DNA of 64,000 nucleotides, from NCBI GenBank assembly GCA_930367205.1, contig OV884013.1, positions 89,963,333-90,027,332 of the forward strand. The letters are read 5' to 3'. This document shows, piece by piece, positions 1-11,960 of the stretch. Under the pieces are notes generated by a model. It was not told where the DNA came from. It worked only from the letters and a program-made list of their open reading frames with translations, and searched no databases. Origin of the DNA: Acanthosoma haemorrhoidale. Taxonomy: Eukaryota > Arthropoda > Insecta > Hemiptera > Acanthosomatidae. The number at the start of each line of letters is the position of its first letter. Within the stretch, counting starts at the first letter, position 1. A program made the translations under genes and the position numbers.

Positions 1-3000
1 ATCCCATTCTGGAATTGTCAGAGATATTTAGTTGTATTTTTAGTCAAGTATATAGTGGTTGCACATCTGTAACCATTCATTGAACCTCATCCTAACTAAG
101 CTGAAAATATGAAATAATATTTTAATATACCGTTTTTTAATTAGCAATTTTTGTTGTGGTATGAATTATTATTTCAGTTCAAAGCCAAAAAACAGAGAAT
201 ACATTGTGATCGTCTGGTAATTATTGTGTCTATTCCGAGGTAATTTAAAGAAAATTCACACAAGTAGCAATTATCTGTTTTATTTTACCATAGAAATTTA
301 AATTTAGCTACACACTGTGTAAACCTTGGCCCAAATGATTCGCAACAACCGCCCCAACTGTGTTTATTCATCGGAATCATTCATTCCCTGAGAGCAAACA
401 TTGGAGCGATCCATTAGCGTTGGTATTTTACTTTATGCAGTTTAAATATGAAAAGAGTTGAAACTTTTTGAGACCGATTCGACCGAATACCCTTCCTATT
501 AACTGACTGGCAATTTTATTCTGATTGTTTCCAAATGCCTTCGGAAAAATATATTATCTAGGTTAGATTTTAAAGGTGTCCGATACGCCAAAAATATAAA
601 CAATAATGTAAATATTAGAGACATTAGTCTATTTACATAATAACCATTGAGTGTGACTCAAATTTAGTGAGGAAGGTTTTACTTCATAATGAATGCCGGG
701 GTGAGGCCTCTATATATAAGCTTATTGCACATTCTATATCAGAGAAGCAGTAAATAATCAAAGAAATCAGGTTAAGGTAACCACAAAAGCGAATAGTGAC
801 ACTTTTGAGGGAAGGTTGACATTTCAAAATACATAAAGAAATAGGTGTTATAAATTTATGATTGCATGAATTCATTTATATCTTCTATATATTCTCCTTT
901 AATACTCGCCTTCTTGCATCTTTAACATCTTTCTATCCAATAATTACCGCAGGTAGGCGATTAAGCCTCAGACACTATGGCTAGCGAATTCATTTAAATG
1001 TCCAACTTTGTTATTGTTCACTTATGTGTCATTGGTTCACATGTACAATGTTTGGAGCGGTAATAGACTCACTCAGAATGAAGTATCTAGTGAGGTACAG
1101 ATCCGTACTAAGGCCCATGTTTCTCTTACCGACAAGGTTATAAATCTCTTTTGGCTTTAAGTACCGAGGCTGTCAGATGAGGAATAACATGCATCCAGGC
1201 TTATCCCCTAGGCTAACAGGCTTAGTTACTAGGTGCCACCTTTTGAAAAAGCTTTTATTTATTCCCAAAGGTCAATAATAACATTCATTCTTACACTAAT
1301 CTTGTAGACGACTGTTAAAAGTGGTATTGATGTCAATAAATCCAATAACATTAACTTTTATAATATAGTTTGCATAATTTAAAAATATTTGTTTGTCGTT
1401 TAACTTTCCTGCATTATAACATAAACTTACCTCCATAAACCGTTAGCATCAGATCGAGATACCGTTGTTTAATAAAAATCCTGTTTAAATTATTAACAAG
1501 GAACATTTATAAGTATTTTTTTTTAATTTAAATTTGTACCTAAACTATGTTTACGTTGTTAATAGCACTGAACTAGAAATAATTTAATGTGGATGGGCAT
1601 CTAATTTATTAAAAACATGCTCACAGCTATGTACATATTGGTCCAGGTGAGGAAGCCCAAAATAGTGAAAATAATGACGTAGTTCTGAAATCCGATACAG
1701 TTGATGGGGTGAGTGTCCTGAATAACATATCAAAAATACCCGAGAGGGAGGGAGCGAGAAGGGGGGGGGTGGATTAGAGGTTAATTTTGACAGTCTATAT
1801 TAAAATTTAAAAAAAAATCCAATAAAATGGTTTTATTCATTTTTTACATTGAGTGAATGGTTTAAGAGACAGCGATCGTTAAAGAAAATGAATTCATAAA
1901 ATTGTTGTTATCATTAGAAAAAATAAATAAAAATTAATATTGAACAAAGCAAATGGTGTTTAGTAAATACACGAATAATAGTAAAGTTAAAAACGTAGTA
2001 TACTTATAACATAGAAACATATGACCACATTAAAACTACTATAAACACATGAGTATGAATTAAGTATTTTATGTACACACCGGTATCCTACAAGACTGTC
2101 TTGATTTTTGGCCAAAAAATATTGAATGAAACATGGCATTCATCACGATGTCAGGATAATAAAGAAGAGCGGTTGGACATTCTATGTACCTCTGCTGTAA
2201 TCATAATAATCTGAGACAATGCGCAATCACAGGCATACGAAACTAACATTTACCTATCAACTGACAATTTTTTCGACAAGAACGAAGGGACGGCTTTAGG
2301 AATCCTCGGTGTGCACTGTACAGATATTTTAGCCGTAAACCCAATCCCTTGAAATAGACCTAATTGTAATAAAAAATTTAGTTTTATCATACAAATTACA
2401 TTATAGTATATATGGAAGGCATAGTTTATTTTTTAAGGAGAGCCACTAACGTTTCTTGTTGTCCTCGTTTAAATATTCAATTTCGTAGATATGTTATTAC
2501 GACTATCTATAATAGTATATTTTCGGAAGCTAGAAAAAGAAGTTGACGGTTCAAGTCTGACCATAATTGGTATGGATGCTTTGCAATCTATCAAAGTGAA
2601 AGTCAAGGTGAATGGGCAAAATTATTACACTATAATACTATCTAGCAGCATGCACAAATTTTCAATAGAGAAACAATATAAAAAATAATTTAATTTTAGG
2701 AAACAAAATGCTTGTTTATAACATTGAACTTAAAACAACTATAATGGAAACCCATGACTGAGAACGATAGGTATTACCATTTACAGCAAATGAGGGTTTA
2801 TTTTCAGACCATATTTCTCTTATGTCGTAGTAATATACAATTTTAAACTCGGTTATGTTATTGGGAGTCGAAGGTTATTTTTTTCATTTCTGAAATAATC
2901 AGATAATTTCTTATTGTACAGTAATTTATGTTTCTATTTCTAACATATATTCTAACAAATGATGACCACAATACACTCTAAATAGAACAATCCTATATAC

Positions 3001-3508
3001 AAATAACCTATATATACACTAGGTGACCATTCTGCTCAAAGCAGATAAATTGCAACATGGTCGACCACCCACAAACACCGGAACACTTAGAAAGTGATGG
3101 GAACGATTAGATGGAAATTGAACCCATACCACAACAATGGCAGTTTATCTGTGAGCCTCATTCCCAACCAATTTCCTACAGGGGATCTCTCAAAAGGAGC
3201 ACAGTTTAGAGCCGTTCGATGGTATAAATCACGCTGTGGCAACAGCACGGCATTATACCGGATCAGGGCACATCGGTATTTGTGGAAATGTGCTTAAGTG
3301 ATTCTCACCGTCTCATTTACAATGGAGGAGCAGATTTACGTTAATATTTACTGGTATAACTCCAGACATTATTTACTTCCATAAAAATTCAAAAATGGAC
3401 TGCTAATCTTTTCAAGGCCAAGTACTTAGGTTTTCGTGACCACCAGTTTAAGCTACGAAAATAGTCTCAACATTTGAAAGATTCAATTATTAATTAATTT
3501 GTCAAATG
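1..3508. other. Gene-free AT-rich DNA, no host gene seen
   Basis: No open frame here resembles a known protein. A run of nine G lies at 1761-1769. A somewhat less AT-rich stretch at about 1030-1250 has no recognisable coding potential. At 3113-3125 the minus strand reads like a pol III B box, which hints at a decayed SINE in 3060-3300, but I could not find a matching A box. The rest is AT-rich sequence without clear repeats. Confidence 0.5.
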
Positions 3509-3513
3509 GACGT

Positions 3514-4326
3514 TGTCGGGGGTGTCACTAGGGGAGTGCCTAATCACTCTAGCCCTGGTGACAAGTGCGGATTGTTGTAGTTTATAACATGGACCAGGTT
3601 CCATGTCGGCGTTAATATCTGACTCCATTTTATTGATAGGGATGTGTCTCGACAATACACTGTGTTCAGGAGAGAGGTTCAGAGGTTTCATAAAGAATAA
3701 GACCAGTTTACAGAGTTCGGGCGGGAGATCGGCAGCGTAAAAGTGCAAGTCGTCAGAGGGTCTGCAAGGTGGCTGAGAAATAGGGTGACGGGCTCAGCGG
3801 CGCTGAAGAGAGAGTAGGTTGACGAGGAGTCTAAGTGTCGGCCTTCCAGGACCAAGCGGCCCTGGCGTAAAGCTACCGAGTAGTGCAGCTGAGGAGATGA
3901 AGAGACTGGGAAACCCTGTGAGTGTGTCTACAGGGCGAAACTCCCTGATTTAAATATAATATCCCCTTCCTAGTGGAAGGCGGAGTCGTCTGAAAGGTTT
4001 TCTTTTATGATGCCCAGGCTTCTAATCCCCCTTAAGTTATTGACTGTTGGTCTAAAAGGGTGTGTTTTATAGCTGCTAGGGACTCACCTACTTAGGGTTT
4101 ATGACCACCGGAAGGTGACCAAAGGTCTATCGTGTTAGTTTTATTAGGGGCAGGTGGCTTACCGTCTCAGGTTTCATTGCAGGACCTTCGACCCTCTGTT
4201 ACTTGTTTCACGACTACCGGCCTCTCCATGATTTATTACTAGAAAACCATGTTTTACATCTAATTACAATACATTAGTTGCACCAGAGTATACGGTAATT
4301 TACATATATGGTTGGCGCTCGCTACA
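3514..4326 (+). mobile_element. Solo LTR, long-LTR family, subfamily A
   Basis: This is an 813-bp solo long terminal repeat. It begins TGTCGG, ends GCTACA (TG...CA termini) and is flanked by a perfect 5-bp target duplication, GACGT, at 3509-3513 and 4327-4331. The same sequence recurs at 17025-17883, at 34356-35144 (reverse) and in part at 44497-45377. The strand is inferred from AT-rich TATA-like sequence near 3952-3960, which lines up with clearer TATA boxes in the other copies. No internal region or second LTR is attached, so the element probably recombined out. The superfamily cannot be decided without internal sequence; 5-bp duplications suit Ty3/gypsy, BEL/Pao or Copia. Confidence 0.85.
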
Positions 4327-4892
4327 GACGTTATAAAATTTATTTCAAAAACGACTCCGGGCATACGGCATCCCAATTTGCCACAGGTATTCAAATCTAG
4401 TATTACTTAGTCAATGATACTTCGCATCCATGCCATGGATCAAACATCACATTACACAAAGACCTATAATTATTAATCATTAATGATTTGTAAGAACAGA
4501 AGATTCGTTATTTGATTAATGAAGTCATTATATAAGTATTTTACCTTTTTGTCTGCAAGTTAGAAGATTTTGTTGTAGAGTCTAAATAAAAATTTCACGT
4601 CCTTATAACGAATGGGAGGGAATAACATAACATGCTGGGGAAAACGGACAGGTAATTGTAAATATATTGATCACCCCACTAACAAAAACCTAATGAATCA
4701 TGCAACAAATTGATTAGGGGTTCCTTGGAATGGTAATGAAAATTTTAAATTTTAAAGCAGCAAAGAAGACCCAAAACTCCTACTACGGTAACTCCACCTT
4801 GATTTTTCATAAATAGAAATATTACATTGGAGCTAAAATTTTTATTTAAATATGATTTGTATACTCATAGTAATAAATCAGTGTCTTAGATT
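4327..4892. other. Unique AT-rich spacer
   Basis: Sequence between the solo LTR and the next LINE. I see no gene or repeat in it beyond short AT-rich words. Confidence 0.4.
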
Positions 4893-4903
4893 AAATACAC
4901 TGA

Positions 4904-5522
4904 AAGTCTTACTGGCTTTTGCACTTGCTAACGTCAACTAACCTGTCGCTTCGTCTCAAACTGATTTATAAATGTGTCCTCCGGCCAGCTCTGATGTACG
5001 GTGCTCCGCTATTTACCCACTTGACTGACGCTACAGCCAAATGTTTCCAAAATTTGGCATCCAACATTTCCAGAATGGGATGATGTGAAAAGTGGTTCGA
5101 TATATCTCTCTGGAGTGGTTAAAAAACTCTGACCGGCACCCGTTATTGGTGTGCCGTCGGTGGGTGAGTTCATCCGCCGGAGACCCATCAATTTTTTTGA
5201 TTCGTTGCACCACCTAACCAACCCAGTGTTTAACACTATAACCCCACCATCCCTCCCACATCGATGGCAACAGCCTGTCGGGGAAAAATTAGGTTAAGAA
5301 CTAGTATGTAAGTTGGTTTTAAGTTTGATCAAAAAGGTGAACCCCATCACCTTTATTAGTCAGTTCAGTCCAGTCACCTATAATGTGTATCATTGTACTT
5401 GTTTATTCCATTATATAAATTTTATAAAATAACAAAACCTGTATGTAATGTAGCAACGCTACAGGAAAAACAAAAATAATATAAATAATATAAAAAAGAG
5501 GACATGAAATAAAAAAAAAATA
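4904..5522 (+). mobile_element. 5'-truncated Jockey-like LINE with 11-bp target duplication
   Basis: A decayed non-LTR retrotransposon 3' end. Translating about 4925-5150 gives the reverse-transcriptase thumb signature of Jockey-type ORF2, including RLKLIYKCVLRPALMYGAP, followed by frameshifts and stops. The ORF tail near 5230-5275 contains an H-R-W-Q motif that recurs on the minus strand near 59890. The 3' UTR (about 5280-5470) matches, in inverted orientation, the element at 23890-24134. An A-rich tail ends at 5522. The target duplication AAATACACTGA occurs at 4893-4903 and 5523-5533, which fixes both ends and shows that the 5' truncation happened at insertion. It cannot be mobile by itself. 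Confidence 0.85.
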
Positions 5523-5533
5523 AAATACACTGA

Positions 5534-8199
5534 TGATATGTTTACATCTATTTATGATGATGATAGCTGCTAGTCCTTTAATTTATTTTATAAATTTGAA
5601 GTTAGCAGACATAGGCTGTCAAGTGCTCGCTTTAAATAAAAAACATTGAAGATGGTTGAACGACTTGATTTAATTATGAATATATTATTTTTGATCAAAG
5701 AGAATGCATGCAACAATATGTTAATAATAATTAAGATAAAATGGACTTAAGGGACGTTAATGGATTAATCTCATTCTGTATTCCAAGGAGAACTGATATG
5801 GAAACTCTACTCCATTATGTAAACTAGACGCCTGCTGGAAATGGACTCCTCCTCTTCAATGTCAGACTGAGGAACATTGATATTCCTTCTCCTTAGTTTA
5901 GCCGACCGCGTTGAGCTTAAGCAGTATATTCAAATCAGCTTAATACCCAATTGAAAAAATTCAAATAAGGTGAGATGTATCACGTATTAATGGCTGCTTT
6001 TTAGCTACAATAATGCTACTGTTTAGCTCACAGTCATATATGAGGGGGTTACAGCCAGAGAGGTAACCTTTTCTCTATTTTGAGAGGATTCACTAGAGAT
6101 ATTGTGTTAAATTCCAAAATATCCTGACGAGGGTTCGCTTAGAATACCATTACTGAAAGAATTACAAACAAAAAATATATACGAAAGAAATGTCGGAACC
6201 GTTTTCCTTTAATTTAAAGTTTTGATTGTTTTCGTATGGTTGAATAGTTAAAAAATGCCAAAACTCAAAATAGAATTTCGAAGATATTCATAACAATAAA
6301 GTTTTTAGAGCTAACAATAGAAATCGGATAGAGCATAAATTAACAAATTTTATTTTAAGAGCTACGTTTCTTTCGTGCTACCACGGCTAAAAATGAAAGC
6401 TACAGAGGAGAAAAATAAGTTTCTGGTTCCAAAGAAAATTACTTCAACATAGTTTATTGGTTCTCCGAGACATACTTATCTCATATAGACTATCTACATG
6501 ATTGTGATTATTAACTATTAAATTAATAAGTTATAATACTACATGAAATAAAATAGTGGAAATGACATTATAATATTTTTTAATGTCTGTAAACATTAAT
6601 GTATTGTTTAATGACCAGTCTTTGCCATTCTGCGGGATATAAATTCCCTGACGCAATTTTGTATCGTTTGATAACAGTCTACCTGACACTAAGGAATTGA
6701 AGTAAAAGGTTATGTCCTTCTGTATTGGTGCTGTCCCAAACCTTTTTCGAAACCAAATTTTTTTTCATAACATATTAAATTTTATATTGCTAGTTAATGG
6801 ATCGATTTTTAATCGATTTATTAGGGGGAAATAAAACCAGCTTGATTCGATCCTCATCTAGGATAACAGAGTATTATGTCTTTGCTACCCAATGTAAGTA
6901 TAACTCTGTATCTCCTGTGGTGGTACCTGTAGATAACCCGTCCTTCTTTTCATAAGTAGCTGTAGAATAAGGTGTCTAACATGCTTGGACAGAACATATT
7001 CTATCTTTAAGATAGTCTGGTTGTTGAGCACCTGGCTATATTTAGCCTTAATTTTGAATAGCGATAATTAAATAAGTAAATGAAAGCATGTGCCTTAGCT
7101 ATAAAATTAAGATAATAAAATGTACAGGATTACCTCAGAGGGATAAGGGTGTTCCTTCAAATAAGTTCTATATTAATGCCTCCCATACACATCTACAGCA
7201 TTTAGAATGAAAACTATTTAAAGATATCTTATATAGAAATTAATACTGAATTAAAAGAGAATATGATCCTAACTATATATAATGATAATAAATAAAAAAT
7301 GATAAGTGAAATTGTATTCGGAAAGAAATTACTAAGTACAAAGGAAAAATAATACAATTATAACAATTAGCTCATGTAAAATCCAATTTTCTATTATCAG
7401 GTAGCTCCAGCTCACCCACTGTGGCCAACATTACGGCCAGAGTAGAGATAAGAAACGTTTTAAATCGTTCACAATGGATCAACGATATTAGATCTATAGA
7501 AATGATGTAATGTTATTCGTCTGAAACGAAGTGCAATTATGAAAGGGCCTTAATTAAAAATAAACTAACTGGAGCATTTCAAGTGATGCCGAGATTAAAT
7601 GTCACGGTGAAATTTCACGGCCGAGGGAAGACGAGCTAAGCGCGCCGAGACTGTTAGAGAAATCCTAAACAAAGCCAATTAAAAAATATATATTTTTAAT
7701 TTAACTTGATGTCTCCCTCTTTTCAAGGGAAGCTTCTAAATTACTAAAGGAAGGTCCTTACTAACAACTCTAGTACCATTTGGACATCAATTTTAAATAT
7801 AATTGAGCATGAAACACCTATATAATTGAGCATGAAACACCTATATAATTGCTTTCTATATAAAAGCAAGAGACTGTAGTCCCAAACATTATTCACAGTT
7901 TTACGATTTATGATTCCAGTTGTTGCTAAATTGTTATTATATATTTACTCTCTATAACATGGCTATAACAAACGTAAGAATATATGTATATACTTTTAAT
8001 TGGTAGGCAAAATAATATAAAAAACTACTCATGAAAATCAACAAAACTCTTTTGACAAATAAAATAAAAATGTTTACAAGTTAAATAACGTTAGTTAAAA
8101 TAATATAAAAATAGTTACAAATTAAATTAGAATAAACTACGACTTAGAATAATCCGTAACTAAGACTTTTATCATTTTTATGTACACCAAACAACGTGA
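5534..8199. other. Gene-free AT-rich DNA
   Basis: No recognisable protein or RNA gene. A small tandem repeat (7801-7846) is listed separately. At about 7560-7670 there is a less AT-rich patch with a 12-bp palindrome, GTGAAATTTCAC. It could be regulatory, but nothing else in the sequence supports this. Confidence 0.4.
7801..7846. repeat. Two perfect 23-bp tandem units
   Basis: Two identical copies of a 23-bp unit beginning AATTGAGCATGAAAC, back to back at 7801-7823 and 7824-7846. Their identity suggests a recent duplication. No function is apparent. Confidence 0.9.
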
Positions 8200-8560
8200 A
8201 ATCTCTGTCCTGAATTCAAGGGAAATTTTTATTTAGCCTCACATATTTAGTTATTTTATGATTTTATCTTTTGAGATCATTTTCGCTGCAGTTAACAATT
8301 TCTTGTACTGATGGATTTTTTGAAATCTATTCTTTTGTTGAAAAATGATCCAGTTCATGATCAATATTTGAATTGTAGGACAATTGTAAGTCGTTGAGTA
8401 TTGTAGGTTTTTTTGTGTGATGAGGGTAATTGATGGTGGTTCGCATTCCTAGGTTATGGATTCTTTGAAGTTTAGTGTAGTTGGTTTTGCAAGTAGAGCT
8501 TATGTGTGATGGATGAATGATTTGTAGATCATAAGTTTTTACATATTACATATTATATAT
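8200..8560 (-). mobile_element. Degenerate LINE ORF2 C-terminal fragment
   Basis: The minus strand of about 8330-8530 encodes a stretch with the motif TKLQRIHNLGMRTTINYP, followed by a T-I-L-N-D-L segment. This is the pattern seen just after the RT thumb in Jockey/CR1-type ORF2 proteins (KLQ..QN..LR......P......L..DL). The frame then breaks with stops. Boundaries are approximate: no target duplication or poly(A) tail was found. It differs from the LINE families at 4904 and 10855. An alternative is a chance match over a short window, but the motif order is typical. Confidence 0.55.
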
Positions 8561-10255
8561 TATGTCAGCACGATATAACTACAACAGTGAACGAATATTC
8601 TCAGATGAGAATATGAGAAACGAATAATGCAACACACGATATCAACATGGATTGTTAATAATTAAAACAATTTCTGCGATATATTACTGTTTTTGTGAAT
8701 TATCTCATTATTAATAGTCAATGATTTTATAACTAAATTTCAGTCATCATAAAGGATATATATTATTAGTACTTAAAATATTTTAAACATTTCCATCAGC
8801 TTATCATGCTCTAAAGTTAAAAAATTCCTTGAAAGAAAAGTTTTGATAAAGAAGCGATAAACAGTGTAAATCCACATTAGGCTCGAGAGTTAATTTAAAA
8901 ACGGGAGGTGTTTTTAAAGCAGTATGTCTCAGTTGATGCTTTTAGGGGCGTTGGTAATTTAATTTTTACTAATTACATGTTTATTGCTCCCATAGGAACA
9001 GGAATGAATTAAACAAAAAGAAGAAAGAAAAAAAGTGCCAAAGAAAGGCGTTGATAACGAAGGTAACAATTAGATTTTATGAGCACAAAAAACTTCAGAG
9101 TATATTCGAGAAAATTACTACCTTCCCTTTTCTCCAAAGTTTTTTCTCCGTTACTTCTAATTAATAGACCCTAAAAGGTTGTAGTTAAATCAAATTTATT
9201 TTCATTCCCATCACTGGACTGCCAAATTTGGCAAGTCAACTAGTGGTTTTTATCGATCTTGTTAACCTGGTAGAACTCGCTCCGTGAAATTTTCTCTCAC
9301 GTTCGCAGAGAAAATCACTGGTAATTTAGTTAACGTTCTTTGTTTGCATTTTTTGCAATGAAGTATATTTGTGTAAGGCACATACTCTATTAATTCTGAT
9401 TCACTGTCTGCACAAAATGAATAAATTATTTAACTTATTTATGCATCTTAATGATTTGTTTGTATTTTTGTTCAAAATTATTCAAGCAAGTTTATTTTAA
9501 ATTATTATGTTAAATTTAAATAAATTTATAAGCTATTGTTCAATTATATTCTACAACGTTATCATCTTGTAATTTCTAAATTTAAATTAATTGTTTTTTC
9601 AGTGATAGTACCAATGAAATAAGAAACACACGTACAATTTCAATCGTATACATGATAGTTAAATGTTTTAGGTTTGTTATTTTACTAAATTTGTCTGTAA
9701 TAACTTGATATAATTAATTTGATATAGATTGTTTCTGTACAATCGTACGTTTGATGAAATATAAAATTAGTATACATATCTTGTTTTCGAAATTATAATC
9801 TTTGATGATGCCAGTTCATACAAATTATTGTCGGTTTTTATAGAATATTTATGCTGTCTAATAAATGAATCATGTTGAGGCTAAAGCTTAATTTACCAAC
9901 CCACAGTGAAAATAAACGCATATAAATGTCTCTTGTTAAACATCAATACCCTTGAAAAAAATGAATTTATTATTAATATAGTTCATTGATTAGCATAATG
10001 CGCGAAATTATATTCTTATTTTTAATACCATTTTAGTAAAATTATTATTCAGTTAACTTAATATAAATATTTCATCTGTAATTTTAATCCATAAAAAATA
10101 TTTATATAAATTTTTCATTTTTTACCTCTACTTCCCGGATAAAGAAGAAGTAACAAAAAAAGAATAAAACCCTATTGACCCTTTTCCATAATCTTGTTGA
10201 ACTGCCCGTACATTCATTTCTGGAGGATTTTAACAATTATTTTTAGAATACCTAG
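8561..10255. other. Gene-free AT-rich DNA
   Basis: No gene is visible. A perfect 14-bp palindrome, TGCCAAATTTGGCA, lies at 9220-9233 in a slightly GC-richer patch (about 9170-9330). Otherwise this is AT-rich and not clearly repeated elsewhere in the window. Confidence 0.4.
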
Positions 10256-10790
10256 TTGCAGAGTCGTCACAAGGGGGCTCAGAATACCTTGGTATCCCCC
10301 AAGTGGCGAGGAGACACCCGCCGCGCGCTAGGATCGCTACAATCTCTTAGCCCCCGTCCGGCGAGCGCCAAGAAAGAGATAAGGCGGGTGGACCTACGGT
10401 CTTTCACCCTGGCCGCCGGCCTAATCGGCAGGGCAGCCTAATTTGCTTTGATCTGACTCCATAAGATCTTTAGAAGGTGTGTGCCCCGACAAAGCACTGT
10501 GTTCAGGAGAAGAGGTACAGGGTAGGTTTTATAGGTAGGTTATGTGGTCTTGGAATGACCACGAACTCACAATCGGTATCTAAGGGTAGGCGAAAGCCGT
10601 CCGGATCCCAAAAGCGAGTGTGAACCGGAGAGAGGCAGACTGGATTGTCTCAGCTCTGACCCAGGGGCTCGGGCTTATATAGGAGGCCAGCCAGTAGGGT
10701 GGGGATAACTCCCCACCTAAGACTGTATCCCAACTACTTATCCCCCCACTCTCCGACTGGCGTCATAAGCTTAATTTATTATTTATTTAT
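10256..10790 (+). mobile_element. LTR fragment, long-LTR family, subfamily B
   Basis: A GC-rich island homologous to 45779-46500. Shared blocks include the segment around GGTGTGTGCCCCGACAAAGC and the CTCTCCGACTGGCGTCATAA block near 10750-10770. A TATA box, TATATA, lies at 10676-10681, in the same relative place as TATATA at 46445 in the other B copy, giving plus orientation. The left end is close to TGCAGAGTCG; the right end fades into AT-rich sequence and lacks the CTACA end seen in subfamily A. I found no target duplication. Small open frames inside it are shadows of the LTR, not genes. Confidence 0.65.
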
Positions 10791-10854
10791 TATCCTCAAG
10801 GATTTAGCATATCAACATTTAGCACACTGTCTGACTGTATTACTTTATTTAATT

Positions 10855-11960
10855 AAATTGTGATTAAATTACAATCTGCCTTATTAGCCAATAAGTAATT
10901 GTGATAAATGTTCTAAACCATACCATATTTACATTTTCATTCACTCCCTCATTCATACAGTATTTACAAACACTCCAGGGACCTCTTAAATCCACATGGT
11001 TGTCACCTCCCTCGCATGAGAAAGAGAAAGATGAGTCAAGGGAAGTCCCCATGCTCCTCCGTCAGCCGCGTCACCGGATTCATGCCATTGGAGGATGACC
11101 AAGCGTGATAATAACAGGCACCCAGGACATCGATTGGTAAAACTGACCATTGCCAGGAATCCCACTGTCACGTATTTATAGCAAGTCACGAGGCTCCTGC
11201 CGTTTTAGTCTCCGAGGAGGATTATAGGGATGAGTGGCGAAGTGTAATGACAGTGTTAGGGGGTTAGGGTGGTCGGATAGGTTCCTATGACATTTCATGA
11301 ACTTGGAAGGGATGTGTTCAAGAATGTAGGGTATATTAAGAATTGTACGGTTTTGGTGCTGACGTAATAAAGTGCATCAACTTTTGTTCTCAGGACTTTT
11401 AATTGGATGGGCTTGATATTCCTAGGATTTTTTTGCTGACCAAGAGCGCGAGAGCCACAGACGCTCAGGACATGATTGAAGTAACTGGCCATTTCCAGGA
11501 CCCCCGCTGTCACGCGTTTATAGCAGGTCACGAGGCCACTGCCGTTTCAGTCTCCGAGGAGGATTATAGGGATGAGTGGCGCAGTGCAATGACTGTGCTA
11601 CAGGATTAGGGTGGTTGGAAAGGCTACTGTGGAATTTCATAAACTTGGAAGGGATGAGTTCTATAATGTAGGGTATATTAATGTCGTTATGAAGGGTTTT
11701 GTTGCTGACATAATAAGGGGCATTTACTATTGTTCTCAGGACTTTTGATTGAAAGGATTGGATACGCTTGATGTTCGACTTTTTTGCTGTCCCCCATACC
11801 ATTACGTATGTCCAGATTGGCCTAAGTATAACTTTGTAGATTAGTAATTTATTTTCTATTGAGATATGGGATGTCCTTTAGAGTAGTCTGTAGAGTTGTC
11901 CAAAGCATATGTTCAGTTCCTGTCTTTTTGGCCTTGTGTGCGGGTTCCATGTCAGCCTTT
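10855..11960 (-). mobile_element. Jockey-like LINE 3' end, C-terminus of RT plus 3' UTR
   Basis: On the minus strand, from about 11960 down, the translation matches the C-terminal part of Jockey-type ORF2: a T-W-N-P region, then the thumb motif with WGTAKKSNIKRIQSFQSK, then N-A-P-Y-Y-V-S-N and the terminal RRLKRQWPRDLL, which ends near 11518. The 3' UTR follows, and its distal part (10855-11100) matches 46985-47220. The element is 5'-truncated and carries an internal tandem duplication (listed separately), so a second, more decayed copy of the RT C-terminus and UTR lies at about 11098-11440. It is non-functional. Confidence 0.85.
11098..11785 (-). repeat. About 345-bp tandem duplication inside the LINE
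   Basis: Blocks at 11098-11440 recur at 11441-11785 in the same orientation with a shift of about 343-347 bp. Anchors are the GACCAAG block (11098 and 11441) and the CAGGACTTTT block (about 11393 and 11740). The two units differ by many substitutions and short indels, so the duplication is old. The junction at about 11440 joins the partial 3' UTR of one unit directly to the RT sequence of the next. Confidence 0.7.

Noticed and set aside
10256..10441. Open frame within a GC-rich island, and its counterpart at 45764-45955, as a conserved small protein
   Set aside because: Both lie inside homologous LTR sequence. The shared peptide results from shared LTR DNA and has no start or context of a gene.
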